Part shown: piece after piece, positions 42,679-53,293 of the stretch | Position numbering within the stretch: the stretch's first letter is position 1 | How the letters are laid out: each line of letters starts with the position of its first letter | DNA from: Mycobacterium simulans | GTDB lineage: Bacteria > Actinomycetota > Actinomycetes > Mycobacteriales > Mycobacteriaceae | Assembly (NCBI RefSeq): GCF_900232995.1 | Contig: NZ_OCVX01000003.1 | Span: 1,772,386 to 1,836,385, forward strand | DNA: 64,000 nt | Reading direction: 5' to 3' | The notes under the pieces: model-generated | Told to the model about the DNA's origin: nothing | The model's database searches: none | What the model saw: the letters and a program-made list of their open reading frames with translations, nothing else | Position numbers and translations under genes: made by a program

Positions 42679-43919
42679 GTGGCCAATGTGGCGGCCGGCG
42701 GAAACTCCATCGCTTTCGATGGCCCAGCGAATCCCATACGGCTCCGCAACGTAGGTGGATCTGTAATTATTGAAGCTCCGCAACTACCAACCATTTCCAC
42801 TACCTGGTGCGCCAAACCGAAATTATCTGTGAGCGTGATATCGCCGTCGTGCGTAACGATGTAGGGGGTGTCCTCGAGTCCGGATCGGATCACGTCGACC
42901 TCGCTGTCGGGCTGAGCCGCATAACACGCCAGGCGTTCCAGTGGACCCGCGAGCTGGCCCTTGCGCGCGCCGAATTCGAGTTCGTTGATATGCGCCCGTG
43001 CGTGCTGAGGCAAAACGGCAGCCCCGACCGATATGGTGACTTTCCGGGCAATGTTTCCGGAGAGGTCCCGCTCAATAGACTTGGCCAGGCAAACGGCTCG
43101 GCGGAAGTCCGCGTAGCTTTCAGGAAATGGCAGGCGCCAAGAAGACCCAAAGAGAAGTGTGATGTTGAGTTGCCCTTCCGAGCCGAGTCGAATCAGCGGG
43201 TGTTCCGTCGCGAAACGGGTCAGAGCGCAACTGCGGTCAAGCTGTATCCACTCTACCTCGTGCAACAGATGCAATCTGCGGCGCGCATCGACGGCCTGTC
43301 GGTAAACCTCGAATTGCATACGAGGTGAGCTGCTTCCATAGTATGTACCACCGGCTGTCGAATGAACATCAAGGATCATGACGCTGTCGGTTATGGATGG
43401 AACATAGTGGCGGATAATTCGCGCAAACTCTGGATCTGAGACGGCTTCGATAGAAATGTCGTGGCCTTTATGCTCCAGATCGAGGACTATTTGAAACTCA
43501 GCTCCTCCTTGACTAGTGACGAAGTGGGCGCCGCCAAGATGCAATGGCAAAGCTGCCTGACTGATCCTTTCCCACTCACCGTTCCGTCGAATCGCTTCCC
43601 TTACTTCGATGCTGTTCCTGCTAGCTCCGAAGCTTATGAGCATCCCGGGAAGCCGGTCTTGAATTTCATGACTCAATGCGGCATAGATCGCATTGGAAGT
43701 GCACGGTTCATGCGTGTGTGGGTTTCGGGCCTGATAGTGATAATAACGGACGCCGATGTCATACAGTGCGCAAGCTTCTGCGAGCAGTTTGTTGGTATCC
43801 AATTGGATCGTTCGCCCGCGCAATACGACGTCGAACAGTGGTTCGCCCATCTCAGCGTGATTCTTTGGAGTGAACTTTGCGCCTGTGACGGCGGATCCGA
43901 GGATAAGGTCGTGCGGCAT
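42675..43919 (-). CDS. BKACE-like (DUF849) beta-keto acid cleavage family protein, divergent
   Basis: About 414 aa from ATG 43919 (MPHDLILGSAVTGAKFTPKN). The pattern of an N-terminal SAVTGA strand, HYQARNPHTHEP (the HxH/RD metal and substrate region of BKACE), LPGMLISFGASRN and a late GLEDTPYIVTHD (compare GLED in the family) fits DUF849 TIM-barrel enzymes, which condense acetyl-CoA with beta-keto acids using zinc. The match is weak in places, and the longer frame upstream lacks a start signal. Function remains tentative. Confidence 0.6.
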   Translation of the reverse strand: MPHDLILGSAVTGAKFTPKNHAEMGEPLFDVVLRGRTIQLDTNKLLAEACALYDIGVRYYHYQARNPHTHEPCTSNAIYAALSHEIQDRLPGMLISFGASRNSIEVREAIRRNGEWERISQAALPLHLGGAHFVTSQGGAEFQIVLDLEHKGHDISIEAVSDPEFARIIRHYVPSITDSVMILDVHSTAGGTYYGSSSPRMQFEVYRQAVDARRRLHLLHEVEWIQLDRSCALTRFATEHPLIRLGSEGQLNITLLFGSSWRLPFPESYADFRRAVCLAKSIERDLSGNIARKVTISVGAAVLPQHARAHINELEFGARKGQLAGPLERLACYAAQPDSEVDVIRSGLEDTPYIVTHDGDITLTDNFGLAHQVVEMVGSCGASIITDPPTLRSRMGFAGPSKAMEFPPAATLAT

Positions 43920-45461
43920 GCTAGATAGCCGCCGCAACTGAGAGCAATTTAGAATCGAACGCACACGAAGGATGTACTCCACGAGCAAGGGGGCAGGAAT
44001 CAGACCGGGGATGGACGGTCTCAGCTGGACGAGATCGCTTATTTTGGGTTGCCGCGACGGCAACCATCTCCGGCGTAGGGGGGCGTGCACCTTCCCGCAT
44101 TGCGGCAAATCCATCCTCTAATTTGTCGAATTTCGAGTGCGTCAAGCATCGTGCATTTGTATCGATGCACGGCTACATGGCCTCGGATCCGCTCGAATTA
44201 CGGCCAGTTGTACACGCGAAAACGGCGCCAAGTCCAGGCTGGTGCACTGGAAGTAGCGGAAATCACAGCTCTGCTGGAACGGCCTAGTGGCTGGGTATTA
44301 ACCGTGCATGTAAAAGATTTTGACAAGCGGGACTTTATCGACAGATGGCGTCGATCGCTATCAATTCACGCGTGCGTGCGACGGGACAACTGCGCATGAC
44401 ATAGTGCGTGTAGCCGTGGTGCACTTTGCCCTAGCTCATGGGCTCGTTGGTTGACTTCATACTCCCCGCATCTCAGGTGGCGGCGCCGCGGGCATTTCTT
44501 CCCATCTCGCTGCGATGTTCGGGGAAATTTGACCTGGCAAGTCCCAGGTATGTGCCACTTATTATTGCTAAGGCGTCACCGACAACGCGAGGCAGTGTCT
44601 CGGACGATGTGAGCTGACAACGCCTTTCGAGCGCCTTCGGGCTTGACGCCTATGGGCAGTGACTCGACTACTTCGAGGAAAGCACGGCTATTGATTACGT
44701 ACGAACAGTTCCTAGTGGCGGAATTGATCAGAGCAGGTGCGAGGTTGCCGCGCGCCGCGGGGGTTGCCGAGCCCGCCAGGTTGATTTCCCCGAAAGAAGC
44801 CGATATCGACGTTGATGCGGGGCCGGGTATCTCGCCACGCCGGCAACATGGGCGTGTTTTCGAAATGGTGCTGAATCTCAGGCGATGGCTGGCATCCGAA
44901 TATCGCCGGCGAGCGCATAGGTCCAGTCATGGCGGCTAGTGCAACGGATGTGAGACAAAGCCATGCGCGCTGCCGAGCAGCATCTGTTTGGCATGGAGGG
45001 CTACGGCTGGATCTTCGAACACGACCGCGATGGAGTCCTAGTGGCCGATGACGAGGTGGCGATGGTGCACGGCGATCGCGAAGACGTTCCCCAGAGCCAG
45101 AGCGTCGCCGGGCGGTTGCGGTCATTGCCGGTCGATGTGAAGCGTTCTGATGCAGTCATCGCGCTCCACGAGGTCATCCGTGGCCACCGCGGTGGCGGCG
45201 CCCGGCGGGCCGAACCGCCTCCGACGATATGGTCAGAGCGGTTTCGGCCGGCGTTGGCAATTGTGCCTACTGGAATCCATCCAAATTAACTTTGGAACTT
45301 GATTTGTCTACCCCGCGCATATGTGAAACGGACACGAGATTTGCACATTCAGAGTGATTCTGTCGATAGCTGCAGGGTCGGTGTGTAAGGGGGTTCGATT
45401 CGTCTTTCACCGCCAACATGTGAGCAAGCGGAATAAGTGTAAAGGGCAAGGAGGTGATCAC
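43920..45461. other. Gene-poor accessory stretch
   Basis: About 1.5 kb of below-average GC. Open frames at 44643-44939 and 44963-45289 (plus strand, 98 and 108 codons) have no recognisable domain and no convincing ribosome-binding site, so I do not call them genes. No transposase, tRNA or direct repeat was seen. Confidence 0.55.
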
Positions 45462-45551
45462 ATGACTCACGAGCTCCTGTTCACGGAGAATGAGTCGGCG
45501 TACGCGCTGGTCGTGTCGGCGATGTTCGTTGGCGACAATTTGGCAGAATGA
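45462..45551 (+). CDS. 29-codon small ORF with perfect anti-16S ribosome-binding site
   Basis: ATG 45462 to TGA encodes 29 residues (MTHELLFTENESAYALVVSA then MFVGDNLAE). AAGGAGGTGATC at 45448-45459 is complementary to 12 consecutive bases of the 16S rRNA 3' end, much stronger than any other site in this window, with seven bases to the ATG. The peptide is acidic at both ends with a hydrophobic middle (AYALVVSAMFV), a layout compatible with a peptide precursor, a leader or a membrane microprotein. Function unknown; no modification enzyme lies next to it. Confidence 0.5.
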   Translation: MTHELLFTENESAYALVVSAMFVGDNLAE

Positions 45552-46300
45552 TTGGTCACCGGTAGCTGCCGGCGGGGATGTCAGAAGCATGAGATTTCCG
45601 TCGGCAGCGTCGGGACAAATGTGGAGTCTTGCAATCAACATGTGATTTGGATGTCAGAAGCGTACCCCCGCTACCGGCCGGGGCCCGATTGGTCGCACCG
45701 ACCCAAGCCGGCCCCGGGCCCATTGCGGTCTTGTGCGACTTCGCCGCCGGTTGCGTTCCGGTCATCAAGGTCATGCCCACGGACTGCTGGCGTCAGTCTG
45801 ACCGCCGATCCGCCGACCGCCGGGGGAATCGGAATAGCGCATCCGCTCGTTTACAGCGGTGACCAAGACGGTAATGTATAGGACTGCATCTTATTGCGCC
45901 TTATTGCGCCCTTCGCCCCAATGTCACCGTCTACGCGTTGTACATTTGGCCGCGCCTACCCGTGTTGCAATGCGAATGTAAACAGTGAACATGCAAAACG
46001 TTCACAGCGAACCTATATCTATCGAGCGGTTAACATGGTGATAGCGCATGTAGAATATGTTGAAAGTTTCCGCAACGGTTATTGCTGCGTAACCATATCG
46101 CAGTAAGGCGCGCGTGACGCCGCGTCCACAATGACGGTGGACTCGGAACTCATTCTCCCTCGTTAGGTGGTTGTTGTGATGCTTCTCGATTTGCTCTTCG
46201 CTGCCCATCATGTCGCGCCCCGAACGGACACGGCCGCGGCGGGATTTGCGGTGCGAGGTAGGTCCTATTCACTAACCAATCGACGCAACAAATACGAGTC
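45552..46300. other. Intergenic stretch without supported genes
   Basis: About 750 bp, comparatively AT-rich around 46000-46100. Contains a short tandem CTTATTGCGCC duplication near 45892. No coding frame with recognisable content; probably contains the promoter of the lipase gene. Confidence 0.5.
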
Positions 46301-47386
46301 ATGACGGTATTGGATTACCGGCCACGCCTATCCCGGGACGCTGCTTGTCCTCGTGATGCAGCGACGACGCGCGAATTGAAGGCGCCGCGACATGCACTCG
46401 GTGATGGGTCGCCCACCGAGGTGGTCGAGGGTGGACCCAGTATTGCCGGGCGGTTGGTGGCCCTGACGTCGCGAATCACGGTGAAGCCAGTTGTGACGAT
46501 GATCGCCCACTTCCCGCACCTGCCCCTGCCGTGGGGCCTAATCGACGTTGCGTCGGCGTTGCAGCTTCCTTCCCGGGCCGCAACCAGGATCGCAATGAAT
46601 CTGCCGAACACCACCGCGGAAGTGGTTTGTGCGTCCGGAGTTCCGCCCCTCAGCGGGGCTGGGCGAGTGATGCTGTACCTGCATGGCGGGGCGTTCCTGG
46701 CGTGTGGGGCCAACTCGCACAGAAGAATCGCGACCGCGCTGTCGGCGTTTGCCGACGCGCCGGCGTTGGTGGTCAACTATCGTCTGATCCCAAAGCATTC
46801 GATCGAGATGGCGCTCGATGATTGTCACGATGCGTACCGGTGGTTGCGAGCGCGTGGATATGAGCCCGACCGGATTGCGTTGGTGGGAGATTCGGCGGGA
46901 GGTTACCTTGCGCTGGCCCTTGCGCAGCGGCTACGCGAGAATGACGAACAGCCTGCGGCACTTGTGGCCATCTCTCCATTGCTGCAGTTGGCCAGTGGGC
47001 CAAAGCAGTCTCATCCCAACATCAAGACCGATGCGATGTTTCCGGCCAAGGCTTTCGATGCGCTGGTGACGTTGGTAAACAAAGCCGCCACCAAGCACGC
47101 CGTTGACGGCGCGAGTGAAGAAATCTATGAGCCGCTTGATCACATCGAGTCGGGGTTGCCGCCGACACTGGTTCATGTCTCTGGCTCGGAGGTCTTGCTT
47201 TATGACGCGCAGCTGGCCGTTGGCAAGCTCGCGGCAGCCGGGGTGTCGGCCGAGCTGCGGGTTTGGCCGGGCCAGGTCCATGCTTTCCAGCTGGCTGCGC
47301 CGCTAGTTCCCGAAGCGACCCGCTCGTTACGTCAGATCGGGCAGTACATTCGCGACGCCACTAGTTGCATGAGCGAATCCAACTAA
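46301..47386 (+). CDS. Alpha/beta-hydrolase, hormone-sensitive-lipase (Lip) family
   Basis: 361 aa. HSL-family oxyanion-hole HGGAF (YLHGGAFLACG, near 128), nucleophile GDSAGG (near 197), acidic residue in SGSEVLLYDAQ (near 302) and His in PGQVHAFQL (near 332). Similar to the LipF/LipW-type esterases of mycobacteria. No signal peptide. Stands alone, about 340 bp before an MmpL gene in the same direction. Confidence 0.92.
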   Translation: MTVLDYRPRLSRDAACPRDAATTRELKAPRHALGDGSPTEVVEGGPSIAGRLVALTSRITVKPVVTMIAHFPHLPLPWGLIDVASALQLPSRAATRIAMNLPNTTAEVVCASGVPPLSGAGRVMLYLHGGAFLACGANSHRRIATALSAFADAPALVVNYRLIPKHSIEMALDDCHDAYRWLRARGYEPDRIALVGDSAGGYLALALAQRLRENDEQPAALVAISPLLQLASGPKQSHPNIKTDAMFPAKAFDALVTLVNKAATKHAVDGASEEIYEPLDHIESGLPPTLVHVSGSEVLLYDAQLAVGKLAAAGVSAELRVWPGQVHAFQLAAPLVPEATRSLRQIGQYIRDATSCMSESN

Positions 47387-47728
47387 TTGACCAGGCACCT
47401 CAATCGCATTCATCAACCATGTCAACTGTTATCGAACCCTGTTGTTGCCCAACGCAATCGCAACGGCGCCGGCGTACGTTCACGGCAGGCGGGTGGTGGT
47501 CGTATCGATCGCTCCACCATCATTGCCTCGACGGACATCTCGGCGTTCGCGAGGGGCTAACGAGCTTTGTCCAACACAATCCCCCGGCTGTTGGGCCGCG
47601 TGGCACCTCGGGGGCGTCATCTTCTTGGAGTTACCGCAATGCCGTGTGCTGAGGCCCGCCTGGATGTTGAGCGAATAACCCCCGTTTGTAGCGAACCTGA
47701 CCGGAACCGCGCGCGCAAGCGCCCAGGT

Positions 47729-50700
47729 GTGATTCGGGTTTGTCGGCGAGCGCTCTCTGCTCCCACGAAACACGGTGATAGCCGGTTCTTTTCAGCCATC
47801 ACGGCATTCTCGGCGAGGTATGCGTGGTGGGTTGTTGGTTGTTGGGTTGTTCTGGTCGCGGTGTTGAATGCGTTGATTCCGCAGTTGGAGGCGACCGTTG
47901 CGGAGGATTCGTCGCCGTTTATGCCGGCTCACCTTCCAGCGGTGCAGACCCTTCGGCAGATGTCGGCGGATTTTGGGATGCCGGCGTCGTCTGCGGTGGG
48001 CAGTGTGGTCGTCGTTGATGAGGCGGGGCTTAGTGACGCGGACAGGGTGTTTGCCGGTCGACTCGTTGAGGCGTTGCGTGCGGACAAGGGCGATGTCGCG
48101 TACGTGCTTGATACCTACTCTGATGAAAGGTTGCGCAGTATCGCGGTGAGTCCTGACGGTAAGGCCATCAGTGTGGTGGTGGCCGGCACTGGACAGATTG
48201 GCTCGTCGGAGGCGCGGAAGAATATTGTTGATATTCGCCGGTTGATCGAGTCAATGCCGAAACCGGCTGGCGTGCAGGTGTACTACACGGGGTTTGCGCC
48301 GACGTTGGCGGATCTGTTCGCGGCGATAGATCGTTCGCTATTGGTCATTACGGGTGTGTCGGTTGTGCTGATCATGGTGTTGTTGTTGGTTGTGTACCGG
48401 TCGTTGGTGTTGGCAATGATTCCGTTGGTGACGGTGGGTGTTTCGTTGGGTGTGGCTCGTTGTGTCGTTTCGGTGCTTGGCATGACGGGGGTGATGACGG
48501 TGTCGAATTTCACGATCGCTTTGATGACGGCGATGGTGTTGGGAGTGGGCACCGATTACGCGATTTTCATCATCGCTGGCTATCACGAGGGACGCCGAGA
48601 GGGTGTCGCCGTGCCGTTGGCGCTAGTTCGTGCGGGTCAACGGACTTCGGGGATCCTGATGGCTTCGGCGGTGACGATCGGGGTGGCCTTTTCGGCGATG
48701 ATGCTAACGAAGATCGGTATGTTCCGTGCGGTGGGGCCTCCGGTTGCGGTCGCAGTGGCGATCACATTGATGGTGTCTGTGACCTTGCCGTATGCGTTGT
48801 TGGCGATTGCGGGGCGGCGAGGTTATGGGCAGCCGCGCCGGCTAGACGAGCTTCGGTGGCGTCGTTGGGGGGCCAGAATCGTTCGGCGTTCGGGGGTCTT
48901 GACCGTTGGGTCGTTGGTGGTCCTAATCGCGCTGGCAGTTGTGTTGGTGACGTTGCGGATCAATTTCGATGAGAATGCGATGCAGCTGCGGCCCACGGAG
49001 AGCAGTATCGGTCATGAAAAGGTATATGAGCATTGGGGTTTGAACGAAGCCGCACCGGAGTATCTGATCATCAGCTCCGACCATGACATGCGCAACACCG
49101 ATGACCTCGCCGCATTGGACGTGATAGCTGCTGGTGTGGAGCGGCTTCCCGATGTGGCGTTCGTGCGGTCGATTACCCGCCCGCTCGGTAAGCCCGCTGA
49201 GCAAACCGCGGTGGGTTATCAGGTCGGCATTGTAGGGGATCGGCTCGGCGATGCGTCTCGGCACATTAGTCAGTCAGCCCCGGATCTGCAACGGCTGGAT
49301 CTGGGTGCGACTCAATTGCTCAACGGTGCAGAGTCGGCAAATAGCCAGCTGCCGCAATTGGTTTCGGGCGTCCAAGAGGTTGCGCGGCTGGCCCATGAAA
49401 TGTTGAACAGCTATGGCGCTGCTAGCTCTGCGCTGGCCACAATGACTGACGGTCGCATCGGTGTGCCCACAGCGATCGCTGATTTGACCGCCTCGCTGCG
49501 GTTGCTCGATGTTGTTCTCGACGCCTTGAGCAATGACGATCGTGCGGTAGCGGCGATTGGTGCGGCCAATGCGGCGCTGGGTCCAATGTTGGAGCCACAG
49601 TTAAGTGGTGAGTGTTTGGCCAATCCGCTGTGTATGCGAGGCCGGGCCGATCTGGCTGACCTCGACGAAATCACCAACGGAGCAGTGGGCCGGGCCCTGG
49701 GGATCCTGCATGCCGCTTCGGCGCTGCCGCAGGAGGCTATCGGCAAGGTCCGGGCCGCGCTACCGTGGCTAAAAACCTTGCTCGAACAGCTGCAGGCAAT
49801 GACCGCCCACGTCAACGGTCAACCGCAGGCGCAGCTTAATCAGAGGCTCAATCAGCTCACCGAAGGCGCGCAACGACTATCGGGAGGGATGTCGCAGCTC
49901 GTCACCGGCCTTAACCAGGTCAAGACCGGTGTCGATACGGTGGTCGAGCTTACCGGTCGCCTGAGCGAAGGCCTCCAAGTAGCTTCCAACTACCTCGATG
50001 GTCTAAGCGCACACACCTCGAGCGGTGCCGGACGAGGGTTTTATCTTCCACCGCAAGGCTTTTCCGACGCCACGTTCAAAGCCGGGCAACACCTTCTGTT
50101 TTCAGCCGACGGCAAGACGGCGCGAATGGTCGTGGTATGGAAGGCAAATCCCTACAACATTGAAGTACGCGACACAGCACGGCAGTTGGCCGAGACAGCC
50201 CAGGTTGCCGCCACGGCAACAGCGCTGCACAACGCACATTTCGCCACTACCGGTATCGCATCGATCCTCGACGACATGGGCGACCAGATGTGGCGTGACT
50301 TCGCCGTCTTTGGCCTCGCCGCAATATTGGGAGTGCTGCTCGTGCTGATGCTGCTTTTGCGCAGCATCTTGGCCCCTGTCCTGCTGGTAGGCATGGTGTG
50401 CTTGTCATTCGCCGCCGCAGCAGGACTTAGCGTGCTGGTATGGCAACACGTCATCGGCATCGATCTAGAATTCTCAGTCCTACCGGTGGCGTTCATGGCG
50501 CTGATCGCCGTATGCGCCGACTACAGCATGCTGTTCGCCGCACGCATCCGCGAGGAATCCCGAGATGGAATGGTACGTGGCATCATCCGGGGCTTCGGCA
50601 AGACCGGCAGCGTCATCACCACCGCAGGAGTGGTCTTCGCCCTCACTATGTTTGCGCTCATGAGCGGCAGCGTCCTGCAGCTGGTGCAAATCGGATCCAC

Positions 50701-50806
50701 CATCGGCGCCGGACTGCTTATCGACATCACCGTGGTCCGCAACATACTTGTCCCCGCAGCCATGGCACTCATCGGCAACCGAATCTGGTGGCCCAGCGCC
50801 ACATAA
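47729..50806 (+). CDS. MmpL-family RND transporter
   Basis: About 1025 aa from GTG 47729; the frame is open for 54 more codons upstream, but that part looks non-coding. Twelve membrane helices in two sets: first helix WWVVGCWVVLVAVLNAL; first RND core with ALMTAMVLGVGTDYAIFII (Asp-Tyr proton relay) ; second core with AVCADYSMLFAARIREE. Two large periplasmic loops; the second contains a long helical region (SQLPQLVSGVQEVARL). MmpL proteins export lipids or siderophores, usually with an MmpS partner; none is present here. Substrate unknown. Confidence 0.92.
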   Translation: MIRVCRRALSAPTKHGDSRFFSAITAFSARYAWWVVGCWVVLVAVLNALIPQLEATVAEDSSPFMPAHLPAVQTLRQMSADFGMPASSAVGSVVVVDEAGLSDADRVFAGRLVEALRADKGDVAYVLDTYSDERLRSIAVSPDGKAISVVVAGTGQIGSSEARKNIVDIRRLIESMPKPAGVQVYYTGFAPTLADLFAAIDRSLLVITGVSVVLIMVLLLVVYRSLVLAMIPLVTVGVSLGVARCVVSVLGMTGVMTVSNFTIALMTAMVLGVGTDYAIFIIAGYHEGRREGVAVPLALVRAGQRTSGILMASAVTIGVAFSAMMLTKIGMFRAVGPPVAVAVAITLMVSVTLPYALLAIAGRRGYGQPRRLDELRWRRWGARIVRRSGVLTVGSLVVLIALAVVLVTLRINFDENAMQLRPTESSIGHEKVYEHWGLNEAAPEYLIISSDHDMRNTDDLAALDVIAAGVERLPDVAFVRSITRPLGKPAEQTAVGYQVGIVGDRLGDASRHISQSAPDLQRLDLGATQLLNGAESANSQLPQLVSGVQEVARLAHEMLNSYGAASSALATMTDGRIGVPTAIADLTASLRLLDVVLDALSNDDRAVAAIGAANAALGPMLEPQLSGECLANPLCMRGRADLADLDEITNGAVGRALGILHAASALPQEAIGKVRAALPWLKTLLEQLQAMTAHVNGQPQAQLNQRLNQLTEGAQRLSGGMSQLVTGLNQVKTGVDTVVELTGRLSEGLQVASNYLDGLSAHTSSGAGRGFYLPPQGFSDATFKAGQHLLFSADGKTARMVVVWKANPYNIEVRDTARQLAETAQVAATATALHNAHFATTGIASILDDMGDQMWRDFAVFGLAAILGVLLVLMLLLRSILAPVLLVGMVCLSFAAAAGLSVLVWQHVIGIDLEFSVLPVAFMALIAVCADYSMLFAARIREESRDGMVRGIIRGFGKTGSVITTAGVVFALTMFALMSGSVLQLVQIGSTIGAGLLIDITVVRNILVPAAMALIGNRIWWPSAT

Positions 50807-51199
50807 CCCCTTACGGGCGACATCCGCCAGTCCTGCTCGCCAGGCTGATCTGCCAGTCCTGCTGTCGAAATGCTGGCCGGCGCCCACGATTCCCTTGTGA
50901 CCCAACTGCCTAAGCCGTTCCTGCCGCCGATTCCGTTCGGTTGCAATCTGTTGCGGGTTGTCGTGCGGGCTGGGTGGTTTTGTTCGTGGAGCGAGGTGCG
51001 GCGGTAGTGGCGGGGTGCAGGTTGTCTCACGTTGTTGCGAGTTAGTGGGTGGTTTAAATCTGGTGGTTGCGTTGTGGGTGTTGATCATTGGGTGATGCTT
51101 CGCCGTGTGAATTTGGCGCACGGTCGCGGATGGCTTGAATGGACGACATTCTCGGGCATTCAGGTGATCACTCGGGCCGGCTTTTGGAGGTAGACGCGC
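50807..51199. other. Intergenic region with an ESX/PE-type upstream repeat (copy A about 51045-51165)
   Basis: The first part after mmpL has no gene. From about 51045 to 51165 the sequence resembles 56033-56155: shared segments TGTTGATCATT, GGTGATG, GCGGAT-GCTTGA and TCGGGCATTCAGGTGA. In both copies it lies beside PE-type genes. It appears to be an intergenic segment carried along with PE/esx cassettes during their spread. Confidence 0.65.
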
Positions 51200-51283
51200 G
51201 TGACTTCATTTGTGATGGCAGATGCTGATCTGTATTCGGCGGCGCAGGCCATAGCGACCGCCGAGCAGTTTCATGCTAGGTGA
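51200..51283 (+). pseudogene. PE gene N-terminal remnant
   Basis: GTG ACT TCA TTT GTG ... TGA encodes 27 residues (MTSFVMADADLYSAAQAIAT and AEQFHAR). TSFV and the following helix resemble a PE N-terminus, then a stop codon ends it. TTTTGGAGG lies upstream. Confidence 0.55.
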
Positions 51284-51292
51284 CGTCTAGTC

Positions 51293-51547
51293 ATGATCCT
51301 TAACTATCAATTCAACGACGTCGATGCTCATGGTGCCATGATTCACACGCAGGCAACATCGTTAGAAGCCGAGCATCAAACGATGATTCGCGATGCGCTT
51401 GCTGCCGGCGGGTTTGGTGCGGTACCGGTTCGACAGCATGCCAAGAGTTCATCACCCGAGCTGGGACGCCCCGAGCAGGTCTTCTGCACCGCCGCTCGAA
51501 GTCTGTTACTACACCCTGACGTGACACCTCGAGAAGGCCTTCGATGA
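51293..51547 (+). pseudogene. esxN/esxI-type ESAT-6-like gene, degraded by frameshifts
   Basis: The first 40 residues (MILNYQFNDVDAHGAMIHTQ, then ATSLEAEHQTMIRDALAAG) match the conserved start of the ESX-5 EsxN/EsxI family. After that the WxG turn and helix 2 are lost. Another frame still shows traces (a reading of CQEFIT-like and LGR-QV-like codons), so one or more indels have occurred around 51410-51470. It overlaps the permease start by four bases and sits beside a PE relic: the remains of a PE-esx cassette. Confidence 0.75.
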
Positions 51548-52962
51548 GCAAGCTCGGCTTCCGGAGCGTCGTCATGCTCGGGATCAATTCGATACTTGGG
51601 GCGGGTATCTTCCTGACTCCGGGTGCGGTGATCAGGCTGGCTGGACCGTTAGCACCGCTTGCCTACATTCTGGCCGGCATTTTCGCGGGCGTTATGGCGA
51701 TCGTGTTTGCCACAGCAGCCCGATACGTCAAGACCAACGGCGCCTCCTATGCCTACACGACCGCCGCCTTCGGTCAGCGAATCGGCATTTATGTCGGCGT
51801 CACGCATGCGATCGTCGCATCCATCGCGTGGGGCGTGCTGGCGTCGCTGTTCGTCTCGACACTGCTAGCAGTGGCCTTTCCCCATCGCACGTGGGCCCAA
51901 GACACCGAGATCTTCAGCGTAAAGACATTGACGCTCATCATCTTTGTCGCAGTGCTGTTAGCCATCAACCTCTTTGGCAACCGAGTCGTCAAGTGGGCCA
52001 ACGGAACCTCAACGGTGGCCAAGGTATTTGCGCTATCGGCCTTCGTTATCGGAGGGCTTTGGATAGTTGCCACCCGGCACGTGAACAACTACGGGGCATC
52101 GGCATCGACGGCGGTTTACCATCCACCACCGTATGCGTTGTTCGGAGGCATCGAAGTCGGACATGGGGTCGTCGCTGGACTGGTGCTTGCCACGATTTCC
52201 GCTTTGTACGCCTTTACGGGATTCGAATCGATCGCCAATGCCGCCGAGGAGATGGACGAACCCGATCGAACCCTGCCCAGGGCCATACCGCTCACAATCT
52301 TGGCGGTGGGTACTGTCTACGTTCTCGCTGTAATCGTGGCCATGCTGCTGGGTTCGGATAAGGTTGTCGCCTCCAACGACACCGTGAGATTGGCTGCGGC
52401 GATCAGAAGCGATATGTTCCGAACAATCGTTGGCCTGGGAGCTTTGGTGTCGATGTTCGGCATCAACGTAGCCGCGTCGTTCGGCGCCCCACGGCTGTGG
52501 ACCGCGCTGTCGGACGCCGGGACATTGCCGGCCCGCCTGTCGAGGAAGAACCGGTTTGGAGTTCCGATGATTGCCTTCGGAATCACTGCGGTGTTGGCGC
52601 TGGCCTTCCCGCTAGCGCTTCGATTCGACAGCGCAAACCTGACCGGTCTGGCAGTGATCGCTCGATTCATCCAATTCATCATCGTTCCCATCGCACTCAT
52701 CGCATTGGCCCGCGACCGAACCGGAGACCGAGCTGCAGTGAAGCAAAACCCCTACACCGACAAGGTGTTACCAATCGCTGCGGTGGCCATCTCGATTGCG
52801 CTGACGGTGTCGTTCGACTTCCGAACCATCTTCGTAACGCAGCACGGAAACGCCAACTACTTCTCAGCTACTTTGATCGTCGTTACGTTTGTCGTCGTAC
52901 CGGCGATCGCCTATCTGCACTACTACAGAACCATCCGCCGTCAACCAACGTCTCGGTTATGA
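51544..52962 (+). CDS. APC-family amino acid permease
   Basis: 472 aa with 12 predicted membrane helices. The helix-1 signature GINSILGAGIFLTPG (GxGI unwound segment) and the helix-6 FTGFESIANAAEEMDEPDRTLP are diagnostic of APC amino-acid/polyamine transporters. Substrate not predictable. The ATG overlaps the degraded esx frame. The divergently oriented PucR regulator downstream may control it. Confidence 0.93.
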   Translation: MSKLGFRSVVMLGINSILGAGIFLTPGAVIRLAGPLAPLAYILAGIFAGVMAIVFATAARYVKTNGASYAYTTAAFGQRIGIYVGVTHAIVASIAWGVLASLFVSTLLAVAFPHRTWAQDTEIFSVKTLTLIIFVAVLLAINLFGNRVVKWANGTSTVAKVFALSAFVIGGLWIVATRHVNNYGASASTAVYHPPPYALFGGIEVGHGVVAGLVLATISALYAFTGFESIANAAEEMDEPDRTLPRAIPLTILAVGTVYVLAVIVAMLLGSDKVVASNDTVRLAAAIRSDMFRTIVGLGALVSMFGINVAASFGAPRLWTALSDAGTLPARLSRKNRFGVPMIAFGITAVLALAFPLALRFDSANLTGLAVIARFIQFIIVPIALIALARDRTGDRAAVKQNPYTDKVLPIAAVAISIALTVSFDFRTIFVTQHGNANYFSATLIVVTFVVVPAIAYLHYYRTIRRQPTSRL

Positions 52963-53293
52963 CCAAGGCCATCACCGTGTTCGGGCCCGGATGGGCGGTG
53001 ACGCGGCTGGTGGGCAAGAAGTCCGATGATCAACTTGTTGGGTAGCGTTGGGTTAGTCGTCGGGCCATTACCCTTGCGGGACGGCTACGAGTCATGTGCA
53101 TGTCGATGTTGCTTTCGAATGCGACATGTCGGGTGCAGCAGCCCAGAGGAGTTCCCTTAGTCGACGATCATGCCGACGAAGCCAACAGTTCTGCGGCACG
53201 CCAAGGTAACGAAGGCAAATGTCGTCGGTAGCACGCAATTTGGGCAATCACGTCGAGGTTCCTCTGCGGCAACGGCCCGTGGAATCTCCGGGA
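52963..53293. other. Intergenic stretch without supported genes
   Basis: 330 bp between the convergent permease and PucR regulator genes. Nothing recognised. Confidence 0.5.

Noticed and set aside
44643..45289. Two open frames of about 100 codons in the gene-poor stretch
   Set aside because: No domain, no ribosome-binding site, and composition like non-coding sequence.
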